Part shown: positions 12,116 to 24,450 of the stretch, piece after piece
Numbering within the stretch: position 1 is the stretch's first letter
How the letters are laid out: every line of letters starts with the position of its first letter
Source: Kryptolebias marmoratus
Lineage: Eukaryota; Chordata; Actinopteri; Cyprinodontiformes; Rivulidae
Direction of reading: 5' to 3'
Assembly (NCBI RefSeq): GCF_001649575.2
Contig: NC_051448.1
Span: forward strand, 18,605,214-18,669,213
Length of the DNA stretch: 64,000 nt
The notes under the pieces: model-generated
The model's database searches: none
The model's input: only the letters and a program-made list of their open reading frames with translations
Told to the model about the DNA's origin: nothing
Made by a program: the position numbers and the translations under genes

Positions 12116-12640
12116 GGCTACATTGACACTGCAGGTCTTAAGGCTCAATTTAGATTTTTAAAACTTATTTTGCATGGTTGTTCACATTCGATTTTTAATG
12201 CAACCTACATCAGACTCCAGCGTAAACAGTCTCCAGTTCCCGAAATGACCCGCATGCTCAGAAGAAGATTTGACGTCACACTCTGCAGTTTACAGAAGTA
12301 AATATGGATGCTGTGAGTGTTAGCAGTGTGTGTATTGATTTGAAAGTTGCTGTCCAATCGGGGCCAACTGCACACCCAAATGATAAAAGATAAAAGTTGT
12401 AAAAGTCGGATGGCGTAAAAATCAGATGAAATGCAACATGAATGTTCACACTGAGGTCGCTGTGAAAAACATCGGGTATCTATGTGATTCAGTACCACAT
12501 GCGGAAAAAAGACCTGGGTCGGATATAAAAAAATGATTTGTCACTTTCACACTGCCATCAAAAAATCTGATATGTGTCGTATAGGGGCAAAAAAGAAAAA
12601 TCACAAATGGGATGCATTTGCCTGCAGTGTGAACGTAGCC
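12116..12640. mobile_element. 525-bp miniature inverted-repeat element
   Basis: Left end GGCTACATTGACACTGCAGG; right end reverse-complemented GGCTACGTTCACACTGCAGG. This is a 20-bp inverted repeat with two mismatches. The interior carries a second internal word, TTCACACTG(A/C), repeated several times in both orientations. No transposase frame. Length and ends fit a non-autonomous DNA transposon; the flanks show no clear target duplication. Confidence 0.8.
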
Positions 12641-12840
12641 TTAATGTGACACATGAAGATTACAAACAGAGAACGTCTGGACTGATTACATAGGGGAAAC
12701 GGCTAATCGGGTGAGGCAGGATCTGAGAGTGGAAACTGAAAACCAAACACTGGGGAAACAGAAAAGTGACACACAAGGAACTAAACATGATCCTAAACGA
12801 ATCAAATCTAGAAATGAACACAAAGAAATACCACAAAAAC
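12641..12840. repeat. Right part of the interrupted dispersed repeat
   Basis: A-rich text with CGGGTGAGGCAGGATCTGAG and repeated AAAC/ACAAGG words, similar in style to 1-232. See 11925-12115. Confidence 0.3.
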
Positions 12841-14061
12841 TGAGATTCTCACAATTATTAGCTTGTCAAGCTGTTTGAACTGCCATGTTATGAAACTGCT
12901 TTGTCATTTTAAAGTGAACAGAAAAAAAAACCTTGAAACAGAATATGGAAGCAAAGTAAAAATTACAGCACACAAAATTTGCTGTACATGCTATAAATAA
13001 ACAATCCTAAATGTAAAAGAGGGCTGTGGTATAAAATTGTTAGAATACAATCAATAATTGTTCTTTAAAAGGAACCTAAAGTTTAGAACAGAATACAAGA
13101 ATGCATTGATTGCTTAGTCAGTGGATAGAATCGGCTGATTTTCAGCTTTACTGGCTGAAAATTGATTGCCTTAATATTTTGTTTTGGCCAATAAACACAC
13201 TATAAATAAAATTTTTGTTTCAGTTTCTGATTGTATTATAGCAAAAGCTGCTAAATGGCATGAGCAAGAAAAACATTTTAGAGTGGGTTATTTCTGATAG
13301 CTGTAAGATATTTAAAACTAAAGTCAGGAAGCAAGAAGTGAAAGATAATTAAGGTGAACTATTTTCTACAAATGTGTGTCTGCAGCATATTTTACTGCTC
13401 AGTAGACTGAGTTTTTTCTTCATAGCACCAGCAGTCACTTAAACAAGTAACGTAATTAAGCAGCCAGCCAAGAAAACGGCAGTGGGTGCATTTCCACGTA
13501 TTACTTTTTTAGAAGATTTACAACTTGGATGTCCTGTCAATCTGCATCTCAGACAAGTAACAATTTGTCACAGCTGGTATACATACAGGAGAAACCAAAG
13601 CTCCTATCTTTGTTAATCTTATTTAAGCATTGTGCAATTTGGTTTATGTCAGTGAAAAAATCAGTTACTGTTTATAAAGGCTCCTTAGATGCCTCATTAG
13701 AAAGTGGTGTAAAAATGTTGAGTTTTCATCTGGATCCAGCAATGCACTAAAACACAGAGGCACAATTCTGGAAATCAAGTAAATATGACACAAATGATCA
13801 AATGTATTCCATCACACGAGACTATCTTGATGCACTCACTGTCCTTGGTTCTTGGCATGTCGTCCATCCAGCTCTGTCATGCAGTTTCAGTTGTCATATG
13901 TCAAATAATGACAAGAAATGCAAACATAAATAATAATAGCAGCTGTCCAAAACCTCAGCTAGAATTCCTTAACCAGTTGTCCATTTGTGAACTGTGTCTA
14001 TGTCATTTTGTTAATTGAATTTTTTGTAAATTGTACATAATTCTCAACTTGGAAAAAAGGA
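12841..14061. other. Unassigned AT-rich sequence
   Basis: No feature recognised. A short stem (TTTTCAGC...GCTGAAAA) lies near 13,139-13,163. Confidence 0.55.
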
Positions 14062-14700
14062 ATGGGTAGATGGTGAGTCCTTACTTCAAGCAAAGGAGTT
14101 CAAGTATCTGGTGGTCTTGATCATGAGTGATGGAGGGATGGAGTGATGGATGGGCCTCTTCTTCAGTAATGAGGACATTGCTTTCAGTTTGTTTTGGTGA
14201 AGAAGAAGCAAAACCAAAAGGTAAAGCCCTCAGTTCACTGGTCCATCTACTTTCCAAATCTCAGCTAGGGTCATCAGCTATGGATCATGTCCAAAAGAAC
14301 AAGATTCTTGGACACAAGTGAATGAAATTAGCTTCCTCCTTAAGGGGGCTGGGCTTAGTTTTACATTAGGAGAGGAACTCTATTATATGGGGAGAGCTTG
14401 GAGTCGAGCCACTGCTCCACATCAAAAGTAATCAGTGGGGGTGGTTCATGCATTTGTTTAGGATGCCTCCTGGGTGCCTCCTTCTGGAGGTTTTCCAGGC
14501 ACATCCCAATGGGAGGATACCTCAGGGCAGACTCAAAATTAACTGATGGGATTATATATCCATTCTGACCTGAAAATATCTTGGGATTCCCCAGGAGGAG
14601 CAGGAGAGTATAACTGAGGAGAGGGATGTCTCCTGGACCTGTTGCCTCCAACATTGAATGAGTGCAAGAAGATGGATGGGTAGATGAATGGCTGGATGGA
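14062..14700 (+). mobile_element. Rex3-like LINE, 3' end with C-terminal coding remnant
   Basis: Read on the plus strand in shifting frames, this matches the end of the Rex3 (RTE-clade) reverse-transcriptase polyprotein: EFKYLVVLIMSD, NEISFLL(K)GAGLS, ATAPH, and after 14,460 MPPGCLLLEVFQAHP, NGRIPQGRL and YLGIPQEEQE. These blocks correspond to the family's EFKYLGVLFTSEG, EMSFLRRVAGLS, RMPPGRLPGEVF and LGIPPEELEE. It ends in GATGGATGGGTAGATGAATG, and a GATG-type tail is typical of Rex3. Internal stops and frameshifts make it a dead, 5'-truncated copy. Other pieces of the same family are at 37258-37410 and 44797-45000. Confidence 0.85.
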
Positions 14701-17330
14701 AATTGTCCTTGAGTTTTGTGATTTTCATTAAACTAACAAACAAAGAAAATGTCAAAATAGATTCGAATGAAAATGAATATTTTTGAGCAGCAGAAAACGT
14801 GATCTAGGTTGATGGAGAGGGAAAACCCATTTCCTCCCTTTCATTACATTTTATGACATTTCATACGTTTTCCACCAATTTGCGCCATTGACATAAACAC
14901 CGCTCAGTGGCTGCATTGCTATTGTGTAATGACCAACACCTGTCATATGAATACTTCCACCTGTTGCAGTCCTAATGGGATGGTTGTATAGTGACAGCCC
15001 TGGTTATGATTGTGTGTGCGCCTCTGTCTGCAGCGGTGCGTTCTTCTCCATTTTGCGGTGTCCAAGTCATTTAGTTAACCTGTCTCTTGTGCGGTCTGTG
15101 ACCCTGGAGTTAAATCCATCGATATTTTCATTTTTCCCATCCAATAAACATGTCACACATTTAATGGCTGAGCGGCTGGCTGACTGTGACCCCTTGTCTG
15201 CTGTCATGAGGAGCGCCAGCAGCAGCTCATTTGTCCTGTGTTACCTCAGAACGCAGAGGCTGGATTGTGACGTTACTGATGCCTCAACTCGGCTAAAGTG
15301 AGGAAAAACCTAATTATGTGATTTTTATTTCCAGAATGCAGTGCATTCTCAGGATCTGACTGTGGCCAGGAAATAGTTCTTGTGAGATTAATATAATAGG
15401 AAAAACTTTGTATTTGGCTGCAGATTTTAATATCGTAACAACACAGAGTCCTCAGCCGAAAACAAAGCTGACAGGCCTAACATAGACCCTCCAGCCCCTG
15501 GTCTGCCGCCTGCCATGGACCAAAGCTTTGTTAAGTCACCTGTCAGATGAAATTATTCCAGCGCCGGTTGCCTGGTGAGGTGACGGCAAGGATCCTGGGT
15601 CGTGCAGGCGCCGAGGCTCCACATGTACCCACAATGTGTTGCAGAAACATCAGGGGAGGGGGAGGTTTCCAAAGCACATGGAGGCATGCTGTTATGTCTC
15701 ACAGAAACACTTACACAGATCCACTCTAACCCTCATACTATGGCCATAATCCAGAATGACACTTGAAAAAAAAGAGAGCCCACTGGCTTCATTAGTGTGC
15801 CGACAATGTAACCCCATTGCCTGGTAATGTTGAGCTTTCATAGGCTTGGCAGTGAAGAAAAGAACTTTAATCAGTGTCTCACAGGTACTGCAGTTGCCAG
15901 GGATACTACTCTAAAGAAACCAGACAACAGGACTAATGGTGTCCTGTTGCGCTAGTTGGCTTTTGGAGTCCATTTTAGATCCAACATGCAGATTTATTGA
16001 GTCTAAAGCTGCAAAAGAAATTACAACCTGCACTGAAAATGATATACAGTCATACGGTGCCACAAAGCTATATTTATATACTCTTAACCCACATACAGTA
16101 TATCCTACTATTTAGTTCATAGCCAACTATATGGCCATTCATCTCCTTCATTTTATTTTCATTAACTACTTTAAACAATAAACTACATTAAATGTGGATC
16201 AGTGCAGTTAATGTGCAGCGAATCTAAGAAGTGGGGATAATCAGTGATGTGACCGAGGTCTCAGTCGTTTCTCTGCTAATTAAGAGTGGCTGGGTGCCAA
16301 ATTCAGGTTCGTCACCTTTTAGCTGTCAACACAATACTGCTCAAACATTCCACCAGAAGCAACAAATCCTGGCCATCTTAAAACAACTCCAGTCTTCAAC
16401 ATTTCACAGAGGCTCATGCAAATTCTATCACATAAATTTTGGCTGTGCTGTTCTGCGTTCTGGACAAATTATATGGTCATTTCAGCAGAAGACAAATATG
16501 ATATTCTTCGTAGATGTACCCCAGGCTTCACTGGAAGTACTACAACTAGCTTCTGCTGCTATTTGCACTTCCAGAGTCTTTGTGTTCATATACTTCATTC
16601 TTTACTTTTTACAATGCTAACATTTCTAATCTAGTCCACCCTGACAACAAAATATCTCATGATAATTGTGCTGCTTCTAAAGTGACACCTCTTTGTCCTC
16701 AAATGATTTGGTAAGATTATGTTGTATCTGAGGGGCACCTGGATATTCCTCTTATCCTGTATTGAACTTCTTTTGATCAAGTTAAAACCTCTGCCATTTG
16801 AAGCATAATAGCGGTTTATGTAAAGCTATTTTTTGAGGCTGTCGCTTTTTAACATTTAATTACAAAGGGTCAAAACTTCAAATCACACTTCAAATGGACA
16901 AAGTTCAGATTTTTTTGTCATTTAGGGAAACATTTAAATGAAATACAGTTTGTACCAGGTAGAAATTCTATTTAATCAGCTGCTAAGAGGAGCATGCTTG
17001 ACCTCGAGTTCTCATCTTGACCTTTTCGAAGATAGAAATGATCTTATATTGGATGTTGATGATGTGAGTTGTCTGGGGGCCTAGAGGCAGAGAAGCACAG
17101 AAGAGAGACAAGGAGACGCTGAGGGAAAAGTTAGGTGCAGAGAAAAGGAGAAAAATTAGAATGAGAAAGGGCAAACCAATGATTATTAAAAGAGAGAGAG
17201 AGAGTCTAAGTGGAAGAAGAGCCATCTGTAATCACTACAGATATCTGGCTGACAGATGTCTTCTATTCTCAGCTGCTCTTCTGGCTCTTAAAATGATGGG
17301 TGTAACCTCATCCAGGAAGGCATAATGTTT
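14701..17330. other. Unassigned sequence, partly GC-richer
   Basis: No gene recognised. The part at about 14,880-15,730 is less AT-rich than the flanks (for example GCGCCGGTTGCCTGGTGAGG near 15,562) and free of legible repeats. It is a reasonable place to look for conserved noncoding elements. The short repeat at 16377-16442 is listed separately. An (AG)n run of six to seven units lies near 17,192-17,204. Confidence 0.5.
16377..16442 (+). repeat. Copy 2 of a short dispersed repeat
   Basis: CTTAAAACAACTCCAGTC through GGCTCATGCAAATTCTATC aligns with 11630-11695. Similar size and same orientation. Class unknown; probably part of a longer degraded element. Confidence 0.5.
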
Positions 17331-17959
17331 GGCCTAGTTTACATGTGAATGATCACCTGAAAATGTTATAGATTTTTTAATGTTGATTGTAAAAATGTTA
17401 CAAGGTTTAAACAATAATGATGTGATCGCAATCGTTGTTTAGACAAGACCCTAAAAGACATTGAACCGGCTGGGGTTTCCAGGTCACTGGCTGGTGCTGT
17501 GACTTTTGTATTTCAACAACACGTGCATGCGCGCAGACACTTGAATCTTGAGCATAAGCATCTAAAAATGGTGAATACATGATTGATGAATGCTTGTTTG
17601 GTCCGATGATGAGGTTGGGTAGCTGCTAAACGTTACTTTAAATTATAAATCTAAAAGTATGATTCTATAAGCACAAACAGAACTATGCTATCCACCATTG
17701 TTGTAGATCCACTCGTGCATGTGCAGAATAACTACTGACTGACTGAAACCAGTAGTGTGCATGTGCAAACACTTCCACTTCCAGGTAAAATATGTTTTCC
17801 CAATAAAAAATGCCAGGAGTTTAAAAAAACTTCCACTTAAAAACGTTGATTTAAAAGTTTCAGTGTCAGAGAATCTGACTGTTGTTGTGTAGACGAACAG
17901 CCAAAATGCAACAGAACGGTTTTGATTTCACTGAAAAACAGCGTTTCGTAAACTGGGCC
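17331..17959. mobile_element. Miniature inverted-repeat element (GGCCTAGTTTAC ends)
   Basis: Left end GGCCTAGTTTACATGTGAA; right end reverse-complemented GGCCCAGTTTACGAAACGC. The outer 12 bp match with one difference. The interior of about 600 bp is non-coding and includes the word GTGCATGCGCGCAGAC. A non-autonomous DNA transposon related in style to the element at 531. No target duplication recognised. Confidence 0.65.
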
Positions 17960-18412
17960 TTGGTCAGCATCTTTGCCCTACAGGAACAGCAACCTCTGTG
18001 TTGCTGGTGGTTGTCCCATGTTAAAAAAAATGCTTCTGTATTCTGACCAAGACAAGCGCATGAGAGTAACTGGATTCTTCATTTACGTTAACAGCAGGGG
18101 TTGATGCCACTGACAAGACTGATTAAAGTAACTTTAACTTCTACACGCTATGAATTCTATGCAGCAAAATAAAGTAGAGCAACATTTTAGCCATGGCACA
18201 ATGGTCGTGTTCCTATTTGGGTGAAAACCGCCCCTCTACTTTGACTAGGGGTAAATGCAACTTCTATGTTATTTACTAAAAAAACAAACATTTAATTAGA
18301 CTAAAGCGTTTTGTTGCAGATTTTAAGTGCCCCCAATAATCCTTTTGTCTGTTTTTTGGCTGTAAGGCAAATAATTATAGAATATTACTGCTGATAAACT
18401 ATTACCTTAGTC

Positions 18413-18415
<3 letters not shown>
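17960..18415. other. Unassigned sequence
   Basis: No feature recognised. Confidence 0.55.

Positions 18416-18455
<40 letters not shown>
18416..18455. repeat. (AT)n microsatellite
   Basis: About 19 uninterrupted AT units. A shorter one lies near 18,593-18,606. Confidence 0.95.
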
Positions 18456-18456
<1 letters not shown>

Positions 18457-18585
18457 TGGATTGAGGTTTTGAAGGACTGAACTTAGTTTTTATTATATCT
18501 AGGTTGGCCTTGATATAAGGAGCTTTTTAGCTTGTTTTGCAGGTGCTCACTACCTCGTTGTACCTTATAAACCCCACTGTCAAAG

Positions 18586-18715
18586 AGGCCACATATATAT
18601 ATATATAGCCTGTCTCAATTTATCCTGACCCTGTCACTGTCAGTTTTTAAATGTGTGCTGAAATAGTTATTAACAAAAAGTAAATTGGAAATGGTATCAT
18701 TACAGAAGAAAAGAG
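18586..18715. mobile_element. Interior fragment of the GGCCC miniature family
   Basis: TGTGTGCTGAAATAGTTAT followed by AACAAAAAGTAAA and GGTATCATTACAGAAGAAAA parallels 29.70-29.77 kb and 49.20-49.25 kb (TGTGTGCTGAAATGATTA...). Ends not preserved. Confidence 0.4.
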
Positions 18716-18929
18716 AATATTTAGCTAAGCAGCTAAGAATGATTTTTCTCTCCAATTTGATATGTTGTTAATGTGGACATTCTTACCACCTAGTGGCATG
18801 ACATGGATGTTTCAGGGTTTTTGTTTAAATGATGAGGTCAGCATTTTTTAATAAACAAGGGAAAAATACCAATACAAAAATTGGAGTAGTGTAAACAGGG
18901 TATTATAGTGAATCACTAGAGAATGTATT

Positions 18930-20420
18930 TCTCACACCTGTCATATTCTTCCTGTACACGCCTTGGGGAGCATAGAGCTGCATTCACACCTCATCAGTGG
19001 ACTCTGTTCTGGGCATCTCTTTTCAGTGGACGTACACACATCAGTCCAGCTTCCTTAGCCTCACTCACAACTGATCTTCTCGGGGTCTCCTTTGGCCTTC
19101 CAACCGTTCACTTCCCCTGTGGGTTCTAGTCTAGTGTTTGTCTTGTGAAGTTTTCATCTGGTTTACACAGAGTATATCCTATACAGCCCCTTTAGCTTTT
19201 TTTTTTTTTTTTACATCCACACTGTTTAATTTGTGTTGGTTCTTGCCACTGTCTTCACACAAATGCTGAAGATTCAAATTCTGCTTCGGAGCAGTAATGC
19301 CTAAGACTTCCAGATGTGTTTCAAGGTGTTAAAAGCAAGCATAGCTTTGTTGATTCAGGTTCTAATATCTTCGTCAGCACCACCAACCTTGCTGAAAATG
19401 CAAGGTAAGTGAAGTTATTTGTCTCCATGTTCTCTCCTTACAGCTGCAGTGGGAGTTTCTGCTTGTTATTAATCCTCATTACCTCTGTGTTCCTGATGTT
19501 GATTCTCAGACCAGTCTTTTCTGCCTCTTTGCTTGTGCATGCTGCTGCTTGTCGGATAGAAGGCATACGTTTGCAAAGCCAAGATCCTCAAGTTTCTTGG
19601 CCAGAGTCAATTGGATGCTTATATTGGTGTCAATAGTCATTCTTCACATGATCCAGTCTATGACTGTCTTGCTCATGTTTAGGTATGTATTTAGATTATT
19701 TTAGCTACTATTTTGACTGTCTTAGCTCATGCTTAGATATGTCTGGTTTTGTGATTTCATTTAGATTATCCTATATTTTATTTAGATTATACATGATTGA
19801 CGTGTTTTTCTTTTTTTTGTGTGTTTCATTATGTACCTGCTGTATTAGATTCTGTTTTTGTTTCTGTTGTAAAGCGCTGTGGATCGCCTTGTTGCTGAAA
19901 AGTGCTATATAAATAAATCTCACTTCACTTCACTTCACTTCACTATGATGATAAGAAAGATTGTTGGTGATATCATACGTCCTTGCCTCGCTCCGGTTAT
20001 CACTGCAAAGACGTTTGTTAGCTTCCCAATATGTATAACTGGGCAGATGGCATCTTTATATAGCTACTGGATGATGATGATAAACTTTGGAATTTTTCCA
20101 TAGTGTTGCATCAGCTTCCAAATGATCTCCCCGTCCACACCGTCAAAGGCCTATTCAGAATTCCCAAAGGTCATGTCAGTGGGGATTTGCCATTTTATGA
20201 AGTGTTCAACGATAATGCGCAAACTCGCCATGTGGTCTTTGCACGATTTATTTTGGCAAAATCCTGCCTTTTTTGATCTTCGTCTCTTGTCTGTCTTCAG
20301 GTTGACTCTGGTCAGTTCCTTGCTGGGGATCGACAGCAGCATGACTCCTCACCAGCTGCTGTACTGAGATAGTTCGTCTTTCTTGAGGAGCTTAACCAGC
20401 TAGTCTAATTTCCAGACTCT
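18930..20420 (-). mobile_element. RTE-like LINE, dead 3' portion, interrupted
   Basis: Read on the minus strand from 20,340 downward, reverse-transcriptase blocks appear in order. They are AGFCQNKSCKDHMASLRIIV (family AGFRxxRSCxDQIATLRIIV), AFDGVDGEIIWKLMQHYG (family AFDSVDRExLWKLLRHYG), KDAICPVI, and TGARQGRMISPTIF (family TGVRQGCLLSPFLF). After the insertion at 19664-19944 come VIDWIM, LEDLGFANVCLLSDKQQHAQ and NFTYLAFSA. The catalytic FADD site reads FANV here, so the active site is destroyed. Further on, about 18,990-19,130 gives GRPKETPRRSV and AALCSPR, the C-terminal end. Stops and frameshifts occur throughout. An RTE-type assignment fits best from memory of these motifs; the exact family is not fixed. 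Confidence 0.85.
19664..19944 (+). mobile_element. Retroposon 3' tail inserted in the RTE-like LINE
   Basis: The plus strand ends TGTAAAGCGCTGTGGATCG ... GTGCTATATAAATAAATCT followed by (CACTT)4. This is the characteristic 3' end of several teleost LINEs (stem-forming AAAGCGCT and GCTATATAAATAAA, then a pentamer tail). It lies in the opposite orientation between the GVRQG-type block and the DWIM block of the surrounding LINE, so it is the later arrival. The left boundary is approximate: GACTGTCTT(A)GCTCATG occurs twice, near 19,664 and 19,714. No coding part remains. Confidence 0.75.
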
Positions 20421-23400
20421 TAATATACAGTGCCCTTTAAGTAGGAGTTGCAGAGGTGTTTGAATCTTTTCAATTATTCATAAAAACATAAAACAAAACA
20501 ATGGTATGGTTTAAAATTACTCATAAACAAGTAAAATTCTAGTTGATTAAAACATAAGTAACTGATGATTTTGCACATGATTGTTTTTTTTCTGATGAAG
20601 TCATATGTGTACATATTGACAAGACAAAGCCTCCCTCGGTTTACCATTTAAATTTTCTCCGCAACCGGCCTGAAGCCACAAATCTCTCATTTATTGCCTC
20701 TCTGTCTAGAATAGCTAACAAAATAAATTTTTTATGCAAAATGCAACATAGACTCGCACCACTGGCATTTCCAGTTTGTCAGCAGCAGATTATCACAGTT
20801 TTGTTTTCAACCAAAAAGAGGCGCAGCACTTTGAAGGAGGAAGCCACATTACTCCACTCTATACTTTACCATAGTACATTGTACAAAATTAATTTAGTAT
20901 TACATGGAAATCAGCTGCAGATGTTGCTTACTTCATAAATATGTAGGAAATATACCAAAGAAAGTTAAATGTGCGGGAGGGTTTTCTTTCTGCACCAGCT
21001 CTTGGAAATAAATATTGTGTAAGTTAATCAAACAGATGGTTTTTAAGCCAGCTGTTTCGCTTTTTTGTATAAAATAATATAACACTAAAGCAGCTCTGCA
21101 GCAGTGACAGGGGTTACTGCTCTGAATATTTCAAATCTAAAGGTATTTGATATTTCCACAGTAATCAAGGCAACACCATCTGTTAAGTCCTTTATGTTGA
21201 CATAACAGCTTTATGCAATCAGTAAAAATAACTGAGCTGAATTTCATTTGGAACAAACACTGGTGACTATAAAGGTATTATTATTATTCTTTTAAGGTTG
21301 TGATATTTCATATTAAACTAACTAAATAGTTACATCACAAAACAGACTTGTGCCTGCAGTGGATAATGAAGATAGGTTTTGACTGAATGAAATACAAATT
21401 TAAAAAGTGAGAAAGATGATATGCTACCTTCAAGCTGCAAGACAGTCTAACACATCTAATAGAACTTCCTGGAGTAAGTAAAAACTAGACAACATTTCTG
21501 ATGTTTCAGGTTCAGGAAGTAAAAATAATTGTATCTGCACCACTGACCATTACCACATAGCACTGGTACTTGATGGAAGGTTATTTTTTTTTACCCTAGA
21601 CTTCTAAATTTCCTCCCATCTTTCCTTCACTGACAGGTAATTAAAGAACACCACAACTTTTGTAAACACTTGATAAAGTTCACACTCTACATGTTTGGTA
21701 ATCACTTGAAACATGCCATCAAATCAGCCACAGCAATTAGCTTTTAATTACACCCGAGGGGATCAATGAGATAACATTTTCTCCTGTTTCAACATCAGTA
21801 AGATCCGATAGTCTCAATATGTGCATCGGGGAGAGCTGCCAGCCTTCGCAAAGTCACTGTAATAATTTTTCTTGGTGGCAGGCACTGCAGAAAAACCAAA
21901 CCGCAGAAAAATCAGCTTAAACCCACAAGGTCACACAGCGAGAAACCTCACTGATTTTTATTGATAACGCTGCCGTCATTCCTTGGCTCCTTTTTTTTCT
22001 CACTCACTTACTGTATGATTCAAAGCATTTTCTTTACCTCGTCTAGTTCTTTTTCTCTTCTGCTTCTTTCAGCCAGTGTAAAAGCCTTGTCTTTAGAGGT
22101 GTGCGGGGCAAGTTGGCGTCTGACCAAAGGTGGACTTTTTGCACAGACGGAGACGAAGATAAAAACCCAACAAACTACACTGTGAAACCGAGGACAGTGT
22201 AATTTTACTCACTGCTCTCTCTGCACCCCCATCACCACCACCACCCCACCATTTTCTCCTCAGTCTATCCCATGCCCTGCTTCCTTCCTACACATTGGGA
22301 GAAAATGTGGCCAAAAAGCATCACCACCCACAGGAGAATCAGATCTCGGTGTACGAATAAAGTTCGCTTTCGAACAATGAATCCAAGAACATGTGTCCAT
22401 AAGGAGGCAAATGATGTAGCCTGGTAATCCACCATCAGCAAGAACATGGTGTTTTTTCTACCACCTTCACTGCAAATCCCATTAGTCAAAAGCTTGTATT
22501 TTGGAAATATTTCATTAAACGCTTTTATCTTGTACAGTTTACACAATACACCTTCTACACGAACACATATTACAAGAGGTGAAATCATGGTTTTTGTTTG
22601 AAAGGGCCCTGGTGCTTCCCTTGCGGCATGTTGCCGAAGTGCCGCAGTGGGTTTTGAAACAAAGAGTCATCAGTTGTAACATTACTTGGTACATTACCAG
22701 CTCAGCGCCGCAGAAAAATTGCTTGGTGTTGCTCAGTAGCATTTGGGATTACAGACACATGTGATCTATGATTCATGAAAAGCGCTGAGAAATTTATGGA
22801 TGTCAGTTGGAGCCGTTTTCCTTACCGCAAGAGCAAAATGTGCACAACACGAAGCGGGTGTCCCTGCAGATTTCTCTCCTTGTCGATTTCTCTTGAGCCT
22901 TACACGAATATTTTGTTGCAACATAATTTGCAGCAGAGCCTTATAAATATGCAACACATCACCCTATGAAATCTGGTAGTCTAATTCTGCCGTATTTGTT
23001 TTTCATGAACAGATTAGCAAGTGTCTGAAATTAAAAAAAGTCACTAGGAGTGAATTTTGCTATAAACTTTTATACCAGAGATGGATTGCACTAAAACATA
23101 CATTATTGTGACTCATATTCTGATATTTAACAAAAAAAAATAAATGATTGAGAAAAAAAGTTCATTTTTATTCGCATTTTTTATTTTCCTTACACATTAT
23201 CTTCATAACCTACCCCCCTCCCTCCTTCCCACCATTCTAATTTCAACAATTTAAGGCACGTGATTGAAGGAAAAACACACAAATGAAAACCTTGAAAACA
23301 AAACCATATAAGCTAACAGCACCAAAACATTTAAAAGATAGGAAGAAAACAGAATTTCCTCTTGGTTATTACATTGTTGTGGATATAAAGCCCAGGTACC

Positions 23401-24450
23401 TGCCCCACTTTGACAAATATTTCTCTATTCTGTTCTGTTCTATTATTATTCCGAACTATAGTCAATTATGTTTTAAGTTCTAAGTGTAAACACATTAGTG
23501 TTCATTTCTAACTAACAATGGCAGAAATAATAAGGGAAACAATAAGACCCAGCTTGTTGATTTCTATCATTTTAATACTAAAGAAATGTCAAGCAGAAAA
23601 ATCCTAGAGATGAGACGACTCCAAGCAGTAGAATCTGTCTAACCTAAGATTGTAAGACTTTTAAACAAAGCTTATCAGTAAAAAAGACAAGGCCCCCGGC
23701 AGTTTGGTAGTTGCTGGAAGGCTATTACTTTGAGGGCAGTGTGACATGACATCAGGCTATAAGCAGATACACTCTCCACATGACAATTCTGTTCCAGCTA
23801 ATAAGAACATCTCAGAAGACTTATTATCGAATCTTATTTTCCATAACACCAACCAAATGACATCTGAGAGCAGAAGTAATGGATTTGGCGAAAAACAAAT
23901 AGGAGCACTTAACACTTCCAAATGTAGATATATTTTGTTCCAGTGTAGCAATTATGTCCATCATTACATCGTCATCTAATGGCTTCAGACTCCAGAACAA
24001 TGGACTGTTTTGCCCACAAGCTCCTGAACAAAAGGCTTAATTAGTGTCAAAGGCTACAAATCAGAAAGGCTGTGTAATATAAGGCTCAACCGTATGGAAA
24101 AATTATCAGAACTGCACAAATATTAAGGTAATAATAGAATACAAAAAAAAAAGTCTAACAGAAACACAAAAGTTGGACCCCAGGGCAACTACTGATCTTA
24201 AACTGAATATGACTTCATGTAGTTGTGTGCCAACATGAAAGAGCAGACCGAAAATAAATAAGCTACGTGAGCTAAATGAGCTACAATATGCTCAGTGTAC
24301 TGCAGATATGAGCTACAGTGGACCCCAGGCAGATAATAAATGGGAATCTGTTAAACTACAGTATAAAACTACAGTTTATATTGTGCCCCAACATTCAATA
24401 TGAAATGTACATACAATAAAGTTTATTGATTCCAAACAAAGAATGCAGTA
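20421..24450. other. Long unassigned, largely non-repetitive stretch
   Basis: About 4 kb with no legible transposon and no convincing exon. Sub-stretches at about 20,630-20,940, 21,720-21,960 and 22,280-22,980 have mixed composition with homeodomain-like words (for example AATTAGCTTTTAATTA near 21,735). They look like candidate conserved noncoding DNA, which is an inference only. A pyrimidine/C-rich patch lies at 23,210-23,235 and a (CCA)n-like patch at 22,226-22,250. Confidence 0.5.

Noticed and set aside
11702..12148. 148-codon minus-strand frame
   Set aside because: Low-complexity Ser/Cys/Phe-rich text crossing into a dispersed repeat and the end of a miniature element; no domain.
14361..14654. 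97-codon minus-strand frame
   Set aside because: Antisense of the Rex3-like fragment, whose sense strand reads as the known C-terminal blocks.
16231..16620. 129-codon plus-strand frame
   Set aside because: It contains part of a short dispersed repeat (16377-16442), no domain, no splice or promoter context.
23250..23270. TTAAGGCACGTG considered as a miR-124-like sequence
   Set aside because: It diverges after the first ten bases and there is no complementary arm nearby.
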